A DNA stretch of 64,000 nt, taken from contig CM073552.1 of assembly GCA_037074615.1 (NCBI GenBank), forward strand, positions 22,792,019-22,856,018, read 5' to 3'. The notes beneath the pieces were generated by a model. The model was given only the letters and a program-made list of their open reading frames with translations, made no database searches and was not told where the DNA came from. Below, one piece after another: positions 1-10,539 of this stretch. Each line of letters opens with the position of its first letter. The first letter of the stretch is position 1. The translations under genes and the position numbers were made by a program. Origin of the DNA: Leucaena leucocephala (lineage: Eukaryota > Streptophyta > Magnoliopsida > Fabales > Fabaceae).

Positions 1-110
1 GTACATGTTAATGACAAAAAATGGTCAGACTTCATCCATTGAAACCTAAACTAGAAGCCTCCTAGTTAATACAAATATATGCCTCTAATGCAACTTCTGT
101 ATCTGATTTC

Positions 111-2991
111 TCAAGGAACTCCATCATAACCAGCAGGAACTTCAACTGGCTTCGCATCTTCAGCTTTCTCGTGTTCCTTGTACAGAATCTAAAATAAAAC
201 ACCGAATTTAGAATGTTGCGCAGATACCACAACCACATCCATTATATTCCTCATCGAATCCATCTTTACAAGTAGGAATAGTCAGTCACCTTGTTGTTTA
301 TCAAGTTGTGAAGCGCAATGACACAGCGGATGAGAGAGCGCAGATATATGACCAACATCATGTCGTTTCTTTTTACTGCATCAAAGAAATACAAAGGAAC
401 ATGGATAGATTTCAGTTAAAAAGGGAAGAGAATATTCATTGTTCCATGAGGCTTACCTGCAAAGGCCTTCTTTAACTCATCAGAAACATCGAGATTCGGA
501 CAACGGCTGAACATATCCTGCAAATCTCAACTTCTTAGCAAAGTCTACTCAGAATATCCAAAATTAAAGTAATTGTACCTGCAGATGGTAAAGTGTCTCT
601 TTGTTTAATGGATACCATCTAAGAAAACCCGCATTAAGGTGCCAATTTATCTCTTTTAATTAAGCATCGAAACCCTTTAAGGCTGTAAGTTTATTTGAAA
701 CCTGAACAAGGTAATTTGCTAATTCAATTTCTGCTTCAAAGGGTTTAGAAACAATTGCACAGTTCTCAAGTTAGCAGGTGGAACCTCAATTGCAAGTGTA
801 CTGATGATGGTTGTATCTTTCACATCTCTTAACAAGTGTTCAACTCCTGTAAATACAAGATGTTATTGCCAATATTGTATAAGTAAGATCTAATCCAAAA
901 ATAAGTCAAAACTTTTGTTGCTGTGATGAAGGGCAGCTGAAACTAACTGCAACATTTTCCCTCATCTTACCGATTTCCTCAACCTCATCAACAGCAATTT
1001 CAGAAGGGACATGAACAAAAACCTTCTGACTTTTTTGGGTAGGATTCTGTTATCATTAAACAAAAGTATTTTTTAGTTAAGATTTTTGAATAAAACAAAA
1101 GTATTTTCATTGCAAATTAGTAATCTCTAGAACATTTCAGATGCATCGTATTGGTCTCACATCCTTCACTTCTTCAACATCATCATAGTTAGCTTTTGTG
1201 GGTATACCAAACTCCCTAGATCGCACATCAATAATGACCAAAACCGGATTTGGCACATAGCTAACATATAGGATAAAGAGGAAAATGGATGAGAAGAGCA
1301 AGCTTGAAAAGTTGAGAAGAAAAGCATTAGTCAGGTAGAAAATTTCAAACCACAATGTTAATATATAGGAGTGTTCACGGGACGGGTCGGGACCGGGACA
1401 ACCCCGTCCCGTCCCGAATTTGTCCCGGTCCCAACGGGACCGGGACGGGACGGGAATTCCCGAATTTTTTTTTTAAAATATATTATAATAAAATCATCTC
1501 AATAAATTATTCCATATAAAATGCCCCAGCAACTTACTCTAAATACCAACATTTCTCCTTGATATAATATAATAACTTACCCATATAAGGGAAAAAAAGT
1601 AATAGTAAGAAAGAATAGAAATATCAATATAAAAATATCTGTATAAGAATAAAAATATCTATATAAGAGTGAGAAAGATAGGATAATGTAAATTTTTTAA
1701 AAAAAAAAATTCGGGACGGGACTGGATTCCCGAGGGACGGGCTGAAACCCGTCCCGTCCCGAATACCAACCTTGTCCCGTCCCGGGACGGACCCGTCCCG
1801 GTCCATTTCGGAACGGGACGAACCCGTCCCGAAATCCCCGGGACCGGGACGGGACAAGGTTGGACACCCCTATTAATATATATGTATGAGAATTACACAC
1901 AGTCAAAAAGGCCTGGTCTATGTGGGCAAAACCAACAAAACTATCATGCAGAGAAAAAAACAAAATGACTTTATACAACAAGAAATCCAGATCTTTGCCA
2001 GATATTCTTCAAAAAGAAAGACACGTATTCTTACTTGTGGAATAAGCTGTGAATGTCGGGATCATTCGGTTGAAGTTTTCGGCCTGTACTGTACCATCCC
2101 ACAACATGCTCCTTAGCTGAAACAGCCACCATGGCAATACGAAATCACTCAAAATTCTAAGATGATAATTACAATGCATTGTAGCAAGCAAGATTACCTT
2201 TTATTTTCTTGAACATAGAAAGCATTGCCTCGTGATAGTTGTGGTCAAGGAACCAGATACCTGGGTTCATGGCTTCCTCAAAAGGAACTGTCATTACAGA
2301 AACACAAACATACTGAATTGCTCTCTAAGATGATGATATCACGTTAAGGTAATAACCAAATACTGAATCACATATTTAATATCCAATGTCTGTAACTGTA
2401 AGCTAAAGGCCAGGCATCGTGCGCCAGTTCTAATGGGGAATCCACAGAAGATTAAGAATAGCTTGAGGCCAAAGTGGCATTCTTGGTTAACAAGAATGAA
2501 AGCGGAATTCTTGTATCAATAAAAATATTCGTTTCCTCAAGTTTAAAGAAATCGAATTTTATGTTTTTCCGACAATTAGCATGTATGAATCGCATAGATC
2601 AAAAGAAAAGGAATGATTATGGTGCCAAAAGCCTGTAGACTCAAACGCAGATGTTATGTTCTTTCAATTGCATGTTCATGACCAAATTCCTACTTCCCAG
2701 CTTGCTTGACCCGAAAGACAGCAAAATGTTTCTAATCTCGCAAAGATTCTTTCTTCCATAAAATCAGTCAGGAAATTGAAAAACAACTGAGAGACTGAGA
2801 CCTGCGTAGCTGTTGGAAACATCGACAATGCCTTGGAAGGAGGTGCCGAGCAAGACTCCGACGACCCGCTTGAGCGTCTTCTTGGCGATCCGATTGTAGT
2901 GATCGGCGATGCTCAGAAGAACTAGAGGGTGTACTATCACCTTCTCGACGGGCCTCGACGATGATGTTTGCGGCGACTTGGGCATGTCCAT
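111..2991 (-). pseudogene. RPN8: 26S proteasome regulatory subunit RPN8/PSMD7-like gene with an in-frame stop
   Basis: Homologue of the proteasome lid subunit RPN8 (MPN-domain partner of the deubiquitinase RPN11). Ten exons fit with conserved frame and GT-AG sites: 2991-2802, 2287-2198, 2116-2035, 1260-1161, 1046-971, 846-785, 701-579, 517-457, 375-290, 188-111. Read through, they give 315 residues, close to the usual 305-310. Recognisable stretches are EKVIVHPLVLLSI, KRVVGVLLG, IWFLDHNYHEAM, KEHVVGWYSTG, YVPNPVLVIIDV, QKVFVHVPSEIA, VEHLLRDVKDTT, NDMMLVIYL and KEHEKAEDAKP. Codon 214, in exon 7 (660-662), is TAA where the family has Arg in DARL. Residues just after it are also unusually diverged, although the length is kept. 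A 213-residue product would keep the MPN domain and lose the C-terminal helices. An alternative acceptor after the stop could skip it at the cost of conserved residues. I call it a pseudogene or a decaying paralogue; an intact copy should exist elsewhere. Confidence 0.82.
1366..1872. mobile_element. non-autonomous hAT-like element in RPN8 intron 3
   Basis: The ends read TAGGAGTGTTCA and, on the other strand, TAGGGGTGTCCA. They are flanked by a perfect 8-bp duplication TTAATATA (1358-1365 and 1873-1880), the hallmark of hAT transposition. About 100 bp at each end is GC-rich and made of GGGACGGG-type motifs that pair with each other, around an AT-rich centre. No transposase reading frame is present. 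The left end closely matches the right end of the large element at 27720-30962, so the two belong to one family. It lies inside intron 3 and leaves both flanking splice sites in place. Confidence 0.85.
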
Positions 2992-3664
2992 GTTGAACAA
3001 TTCTTCGTTTTCTTCCTCCTTTTGGATCTCTAACCTCTCCGTTCATGTTATAAACAATAGAATCACAATCACACCCTCTTCAGGCGAATTAGGATCTGAT
3101 GAGTGTGATATAAATCTAGCGGGAACTCACTCCCGCCTTGAAGCCACTGCTCAAGCAAGAAGGCCAACTGCCCAACGGCACAAGAATACAATTCTTTTCC
3201 CAAATTTTAAAAATACATTGTTTTAAATTTTACTGTAAAAGTTTTGAATTACTACCTCCGTCCCAATTTTCATAAAATCTTATCAACTGAATTGAGTTAT
3301 TTAATAAAAGTTAAAACTAATAAAAGTGATAAATATGTTAGAAATAATTATTTATTGTCTATATCAATATAAGTTTCAAACTTTAAATAATTAATTATAT
3401 TTTTTATTTTTAAAAGGAAAATAAGAAAAGCATATACATTTACCTAAGAAATGGGTTAGATTATGCTTCACACCCCTTTTTTCAAATAGCATGTACAAAA
3501 TTGCTTGCTTGGGTGGGATGGCCCGAGAAAAATAATGGGTCGGGATGAAATGAATGGGCCAGGGAGAAGCTCAAAATCTGCATCCTCTCTAATCTTTTTG
3601 ACCTGGATATTTTCTTTTTTGTGGGATGACTATATTTCCCAATTTCAAATCACACTATATTATC

Positions 3665-3848
3665 AACGGAGATTAGTCCGAGTGATAAGCGGTTCGGTAT
3701 CATTTAAGTGAAGTTTTAAGTTTGAGCCTTGGTATATATAAAAAATTCCCGTTGGGAGACTCACCCACCATAGCCAGGTGCGCGGGTCAGATCCGGATAT
3801 AGTTGGGGTAAAACTCCGATAAATCGGGTCAACAATAAAAAAAAAATT
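3665..3848 (+). mobile_element. tRNA-derived SINE
   Basis: A 184-bp element starting with a tRNA-like head: A-box-like TTAGTCCGAGTGATAAG and B-box-like GTTTGAGCC. The body contains CACCCACCATAGCCAGGTGC and a GGATCCGG-like centre, and it ends in an A-rich tail. It is flanked by a 13-bp duplication, ACACTATATTATC (3652-3664) and ACACCATATTATC (3849-3861), with one mismatch. These are the properties of a plant SINE moved by LINE machinery. Confidence 0.8.
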
Positions 3849-4493
3849 ACACCATATTATCTATTTATAATTATAATTAGGCTAAATTATATAAACCTCC
3901 CCAGAGCTTTGGAACAATTACATATAATCTCCTGACATTTCAAAATTTAAATTTAGCCTCTTAATCTTTTATTTTTTTTTATTATAGACCCCTTACCGTT
4001 AATTTTTATTTTTGACAAAAATTAACAGATTAATATTAATAGAAGACACCCACATCTTATATGGTATCTTATATAGTATCTTATGTAAGTTAATAATTTT
4101 AAAGTAATTATATCATTTTTACATAAGGGTTAAAATGTCATTTTATCCTTAAAAAAAAACCTTAGTTCTCCTTACCTCTCTCAACCGTCTGCAACCCACC
4201 CTTCTTTTAGTGAGAACGATGGTTTTTTCATCTAAAACCATAAACACTTGAATTAGGCCATCCAAAACCAGTCAACAAACCATTATCCCATGACGGCCTC
4301 TGCCTTCCTTTCAATGGCGTCCTTTTGCGGTCTTCCCATAGTCATCTATTATTCGTTTGTGTTCCCCTTATCCCTTTTGATTTTATAAATGATAATTAAT
4401 TTAAATTCATTTCTTCAAGAAAATTATATTTGGTACATTGAAAAAAAAATTCTTTACAACCATTAGCGAATACTGTGTCTCACTAGAAGTAAG

Positions 4494-4890
4494 AGTGTTC
4501 ACTATTGGCCCTGCTCATCCTGATCTTGGTTATATCGAAACGGGCGAGGGTATCCCGTCCCAAGGTATTATATATATTATTTTTTTAAAAAAATTATTAT
4601 TTTGTTCTATATAAATATATTTAAAATGTATATATTATTTTATAATTATATTTATAATGTATGTGTATATATGTAATAATTATAAATATTATTATTGTAT
4701 AATAATTATATCAATTTTTTAAAGGAAAAAAAAAGCAGAACAGGACATCCCAATCCAATCTTGTCCTGTTTGGAACCGAGATAGTTTCGGTACACAACAA
4801 AAAATGCCATCCTATCTTTTTATATAGGGATGGAAGTGGGTTATCCTGATTTCGTCCTATCTCATCCCTTGAATACTCAATAAAAGAACT
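4494..4890. mobile_element. decayed GC-rich hAT-like relic
   Basis: The left edge carries AGAGTGTTCACT followed by CATCCTGATC and GGGCGAGGGTATCCCGTCCC. The right half carries matching motifs in opposite orientation (AACAGGACATCCC, GTCCTATCTCATCCC, TTGAATACTC). The plan, GC-rich ends around an AT-rich middle with a GTGTTCA end, resembles the element at 1366-1872. No clean target duplication was found, so boundaries are approximate. Confidence 0.4.
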
Positions 4891-5432
4891 CGCCGATATT
4901 ACAGCCCATCTGTCATTCCACGTGGCATGATGTCAAATTATGAGTGATATTTACTTAAAGATTAAGGACTTTTTTCAACAAAAAAAAATTAGTTTTACAA
5001 AATTTGATGTTATTCAATGATTTCCTTAATCTTTGCAAAAAAAGTGGTTTTGTGACAGGTAATTTGGAATGAAGGAAGCAGTTAATATTTAATGAGTAAT
5101 AGTTAAAGCACATGTGAAGGGCTCTATATAGCATTCTCTTGATTCTCTTATAGCTACTAAGCAAGCTAGTTAAAACATCAATATTACATAGATTGAATTT
5201 AACTAGCTACCTCTCGGGCTGAACTCTCAACTTAACTAATATTTCATTCGTTTCTATTTACTTGTTTCTATAGGGGCAAAAAATAAAATAAAAGGATCAA
5301 GAAGAAAGTAAAATCAATAAAAACTATTCCTTTTCTAATTTTGTACTCTATGAATGTCATACTATTTTACATTTTAACTAGCTCCATTTAACGCCCTCCA
5401 TTTAATAATAAGAGGATTATTAAAGATAAGTA

Positions 5433-5670
5433 CTCTATCAATTTCTTAATATAAGAATTAATTAATTTTTTAGTAAATTAAAAAAATTAAATAAATAAGT
5501 TAATTATGACTAAATCTTGCCTTTTAAAACGAATTCATATCATATATTTCTTAACCTATCCAAATTAGTTAACTAATTCTTATATTAATTATAATTAATT
5601 TATTTACTTGCCTTCTTTAATTTATCTAAAAAAATTAACTAACTCTTATATTAAAAATTGGAAATAATAA
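5433..5670. mobile_element. degenerate Stowaway-like MITE
   Basis: A TA dinucleotide is followed by CTCTATCAATTTCTTAATATA. The right end, read on the other strand, gives a similar stretch (CCAATTTTTAATATAAGAG). The interior is AT-rich with repeated TAACTAATTCTTATATTAA-type palindromes. It looks like a decayed relative of the clearer copies at 11857-12080 and 51183-51439. Confidence 0.45.
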
Positions 5671-6324
5671 TAGTTAATTAGTTATATCTTAAATTTTGAA
5701 ACTAACAAAATGAAAATCCGAATCAAATCAATAAATTAATTAATAAATTATTAAATAAGGTGATAAGTATGTATAAACTGAGATGTGAAAAATATACAGA
5801 GCTGCATGCGTGATATTTCAAGTAAGGTTGCACCCAAATTAATTACTTCTTCTGTGTCTACCAAAATTTGCGGTCTGAATAAGACGTCTCGACATAACAG
5901 AAGGATCCTATTAACTTCTCCTAACCGTACTTGCTTCAGTGTTCAATTAATTTCTTCATATAAATAACAAGACCGTTTATGTTGTTGAGGTGCATGTCAG
6001 TTTTTTTCTCTGTCCCACAAAGCCCCCATCTCTTTCACTGTCATCTTCCCATAACTATATATCATCGTTTATTGCAAAACCTGTACTGGTAAATCGCCTT
6101 TTACGGCACATTGCTAACAATTCATGACCCAACCAATTACAGAAAACTATATATTTTTGTTTCATATCATCAGAATCACACAAGAATACATATATAACTT
6201 TTTATGACCATCATCATAACAATAATCAAATTCTTATTACTATTATCATGCATGCTTACTTCTAAACGCTTCAGGAACATGCCAGAAAAGAAAACCGATG
6301 CAGAATCACAAGTCTTCTACCATT

Positions 6325-8647
6325 TTAGGCTCTCTCTTTCTTGCTTGGAACCCTACCATCTGTTCCTGCCAGCATGGCGTACTTATCCTTCCTTGTCAGA
6401 TTTGTGCATTCAAAACCCAACGTTCCTGCAAGAACCCTTTGGATGTAATTCGCAACTTCAATGGAAGATTTGCCTCCCTTGCATGTAAGCTCAGTGGGAA
6501 GCTGGTTCAAGAAGGTGATCTCATAAGTAGGAACCGGGTTCATGAACACAAAATAAGGATCCAAGAATTTGAACCCACGAACCGAAGTACCATAAAACAC
6601 ACTCTGCTTTGTGTTGATAGCAATAGGGACGATTCTATCAGTTAACTCAGCGAAAAGAGCACTAAACCTCAGAAGAAATGCCTCTCTGCAAGTAGTACCT
6701 TCAGGGCACATAACTAAGTCACCTTCTTCAAGCAATTTCTTAATGTTTTCTGCATCTTTCTCTCTTTCCCTTGATAATGCCACAGCTTTAATGGGTGAAA
6801 TCATCTCACTGAACTTGCTTATGCTATAAGTGACGCAGCTGATTTTTCTCTTAAGTGCAACGGCTGTAACCACAGGGTCTAAAACTGTACGGTGGTTACA
6901 TACAAAAAGCACCCCACTTTGGCCTTTCTTTGGGGGTGGTGGTGGGGTACCCTTAACTATGACCCTTATTCCTAGAAGCTTATAGTTGTACCAAGCAAGT
7001 CTTTCAGGCAAAGGGATGTTAAGGTATACCCTTAAAATAGAGAGAATGATACCAATTGGCATCCACAAGAAGGTTGAGAGGGCTGCAAGTGGGGTTGGCC
7101 TTTGTACTAAGCGACCCTCATGGAAGATCACAGGACTTAAAAGCTTGTTTCTTGGCAGTGGCTCGCACTTGGTTCTTGGTACTTTATATGCTTCCTGCAA
7201 AGTATAGAGAAACAATCCAAGATGTGGGTAATTAAGTTTCTTCTTTGACTAGTCAATGATGAAAAACTATGTTATGATAATTCTCATTCGTTTTAGATGA
7301 GGAAAGCAAAAAGAGAAAGCTTGGATTAAGTGTTACAGAACAGAACATGGAGGTTGCATGATAGGTGTTTGATAAGATGACTCAATAAACAAAACTCAAA
7401 ACTCAACACACACACACACACAGAGCATCAATGCAACATAAAATGGAATAAGGAAGATCACAAGAAAGATGCTTAGATATACTAGTAGTCGATGATGAAC
7501 AGCTATATATGCAAATTACAAAGATTTCACAATTATTACATGAGATGAACAAAACACAGGGACATGAGGAACTTATTTATGGAGAGTGACACAAAAATAA
7601 AATGCATGCATACATACAGAGCTGCAACAGAAGAAAATGCATATTTGAAAATTTGTTTCCTCAAAAAATTCCAGTTGTGCAGACTACATTTGTATTTAAT
7701 TAAAAAGAAAATATTTTTTGAATTTAAAAGGACAGAAATTAATAATCCAAAATTATAAGTAAGATTAAACACACAACCTCTTATTTACTATAGAGTTTTC
7801 GAGTTTTCTTGCCAATAAGTTACATATGATGATTTATAATATTGACTATATATAATATATTATTTATATACAGATAAAACGTAGGTCCCATATTTAATTT
7901 TATTCTCTTATGCGTTATTATTCTCCTATATATATATGTATATATTGGTATATAACATTGAAAAGTGAAAGCAAATTGATGTTCTCGCGGTGAAATTGTG
8001 ATCAGAATACCAACCTTGCAAATTGACATGAATTCATGATCACTCTCACTGTCTCCCAGTCCCAAATCCGGCAAGTTCTCCGTCGACCCGAACTGCTTCA
8101 TAACCGCCACCTTCTTGTGCTCACCCACCAGCACCCCCGGCTCCTTCACCAGCCCAGTCGCCCTCCCTGATGCCGTCACCTCGAGCTCCGTCCCCAGCAC
8201 CATATCCACCCCCAATAAAGTATTCACGAACGGCTCTACCATTACTCTCGGGCTCGCCGTCAAAATGTACCGCTTCCCGAAGGAGTTGAACACCCGCCAC
8301 GTCTCCGGGTGGACGTCCTCCGCGTAGAACCGTGGCAGCACGGACCTCGCCACGATCTCGACGTCGCGGATCTTGAGGCCGGCGAAGGTGAGGAAGATGA
8401 GGGTTTTGATGGCGAGGGTTTCAGAGAGGAATATGTAGGTGAAGTAGACGAATGGGACGGAGGCAAGAAGGAAGAGGGCTCGGAGAATGCTTCCGGCCTC
8501 AAGAGCGACGAGCATGTAGTAAGGGAAGGCACTACGGGACACGAGGAGAGTGCCATCGAGGTCGGAAGCCACCGTCTGGTTGGAGCGGTGATCGGTGGTG
8601 CATTTCGAGATGGGTTCAAAACGACGTCGGAAAGCTCCCATGACCAT
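6325..8647 (-). CDS. GPAT6: sn-2 glycerol-3-phosphate acyltransferase, GPAT6 type
   Basis: Predicted bifunctional acyltransferase/phosphatase. It transfers an omega-oxidised acyl group from CoA to the sn-2 position of glycerol-3-phosphate and removes the phosphate, giving 2-monoacylglycerol for cutin. Exon 1 is 8647-8015 and exon 2 is 7194-6325, with one intron as is usual for the family; the product is 500 residues against about 500 for GPAT6. The N-terminal HAD phosphatase has DLDGT at 29-33 and GDSESD at 198-203, both intact, so phosphatase activity is expected. Hydrophobic segments follow. The acyltransferase blocks are NHRTVLD at 311-317 and PEGTTCRE at 375-382. The C-terminus (KDKYAMLAGTDGRVP) is characteristic of GPAT6 rather than GPAT4/8. 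Start: ATG at 8647; a second ATG two codons on (8641) would give the more typical MGAF start. Family and activity are inferred from motifs. Site of action by family knowledge: ER. Confidence 0.93.
7195..8014 (-). other. GPAT intron
   Basis: An 820-bp intron with donor AAG|GTTGGT and acceptor TTTGCAG|GAA, phase 0, joining SICK to EAYKVP. The donor lacks the GTAAG consensus. The junction recreates the conserved SICKE sequence of the family, which supports this model. A short CA repeat lies near 7410. Confidence 0.85.
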
Positions 8648-10330
8648 GACAGAAGATGAGAGAGAAGGGTGAGTTTGTTTGGATGGTTGTGCTTGAGAGA
8701 GAGAAAGGGAGGGAGGGAGCAAGTGGGGTTTAAAAAGAGGGAGGAGGAAGAAGAAGATGGTAATGTTGTTGAACAATTTTTGAGATCCAAATATTGAAAA
8801 TGAATATTAAATAAATTAAATAATATTTCTATATTCCAAGTGTGTCTTCTGTCCATTCATAAGAAATAGTATCTTTTTACTTTGTACGCATCTTTTTTTT
8901 TTTCCATATCTAAGTATATTATTTAATAAATCCATTACAATTCAGTTTTTTATTTTTATTTTTAAAAATCAGGATCATGTGTTAATGTTTTAATAAAATA
9001 ATATTATGTTTTGAAATGAAGAATAGAATAATGATATAGTTATAATTAAAGGAAATAATAATAATAGTTATTATTATAATTATAATTAGCGAGAAGAGAA
9101 AGGGGAGGGGAAAGGAGTGTTGACGTACTAATGAGGGCAGTTGAGAGGAAGGAGAGTAAGTGGTTGGAAGTCGATGGCCACAGCTGCGTTTCATTCAATT
9201 AGCCCACGTTCTAGTTTATTCACCAACGCCTCCTTTCTCTTCCAATCATATTTTATTTCTCTAATCTTTCTAATATTTTAATAATTAATCTTCCCTTTTA
9301 AATTAATATTTTTTTTATCCTTCCAATATCCACCAACCAAATAATTCTCCCCTTCAACTAATTGACTACTCACTCCTTCCATCTGCTTTGACTTTTACTG
9401 CATTCCCCATTTTAATACTACTGGTTATAAACACGTAACAACTAGTTAAAAGTTTAATTTTTATTATAAGATTTTAATTTATTTTATTTTTTATATTTAT
9501 TAGTTTCTTCTTAAATTAATTTATCTACTAGTAATTTAATATGGCATAAAGGATTTTATAGAGATCAAGTAATATTTGTGATGATTAATTATTTTATCTA
9601 ATTTTTTTAATTTATTTAAATTAGATACAAAGATCATGTCACGTTAAGGACCATGAGAGTATCTCTCATCCAATTCACGCTTTAATTCTATTTACTTATT
9701 TAGTGTGCAATACTCTCGCTCTACTTCTTTATTGAAATTAAGAATACATGGTTAAGTTATTAACTTTGACTGAAAAATAAAAAAAATAAGTTTATCCTTA
9801 TTTAAACTTATATATTAATAAATGAGAAAATTTTTCACTACATTTTTTAATTGGGACAATATTAGAAAAAGTTTAATAAATACTCCCGCCAGTCATAAAT
9901 ATAAGAGTTAATTTTGGGGTTAGATTTAATTTTAAATATAAGATATCAATTTACTATGTATCTTAAATTGATAATCATTTCTATAGTATAACTATTGATT
10001 ACACATTAAGAGAATTTCATCTAAAAGTAGTCATGATGAAAATTGATATTTTAAAAAAAATTAACTCACATTTATTACAAATAACTAATATAATTAATTT
10101 TTTTAATCTACATAAATTAATTATCTAATTCTTATATTAAATACAACTGTATATCCTTTATAAAAAAAATGGATAAAAGGCAGAGTAAATGATGAGTAGT
10201 TCTCATTATGTGTGTTTTCTTGCCTATTCATCATTTTTTTTACAATATATATGAAGTAATTTTTTATTTTGAAAATAAAATGTGTGGGATATATATATGT
10301 GAACAAAATAAATAAGATAGGTAGGTAGGT
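8648..10330. other. GPAT upstream region, no gene seen
   Basis: Probable 5' untranslated region and promoter of the minus-strand GPAT gene. The first 110 bp are CT-rich on the coding strand. Further out the sequence is AT-rich, with a degenerate Stowaway-like repeat around 9888-10150 (left end TACTCCCGCCAGTCATAAAT). No reading frame with recognisable protein similarity was found. Confidence 0.5.
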
Positions 10331-10333
10331 AGG

Positions 10334-10533
10334 TATGTATGTATGTATGTATGTATGTATGTATGTATGTATGTATGTATGTATGTATGTATGTATGTAT
10401 GTATGTATGTATGTATGTATGTATGTATGTATGTATGTATGTATGTATGTATGTATGTATGTATGTATGTATGTATGTATGTATGTATGTATGTATGTAT
10501 GTATGTATGTATGTATGTATGTATGTATGTATG
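10334..10533 (+). repeat. (GTAT)n microsatellite, about 50 units
   Basis: About 200 bp of uninterrupted 4-bp units (GTAT/ATGT), preceded by four AGGT units at 10318-10333. I see no interruption in the array. The open frames on both strands here (repeating Met-Tyr-Val-Cys or Thr-Tyr-Ile-His) are products of the repeat and are not genes. Confidence 0.97.
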
Positions 10534-10539
10534 AGGTGA

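Larger units (their letters stand above)
3862..6324. other. gene-free interval between RPN8-like gene and GPAT gene
   Basis: No coding region could be supported here. The interval holds the relic at 4494-4890, a degenerate Stowaway-like MITE at about 5433-5670 and AT-rich sequence. The GPAT 3' untranslated region should lie just below 6325 on the minus strand. Confidence 0.5.

Noticed and set aside
3665..3720. Possible tRNA gene at the SINE head
   Set aside because: The tRNA-like boxes are part of a 184-bp element with A-rich tail and target duplication; no proper acceptor stem is seen.
8260..8856. Open frames overlapping GPAT exon 1 on both strands, up to 198 codons
   Set aside because: Shadow frames of the GC-rich first exon. 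Only the frame with DLDGT and SICK matches a protein family.
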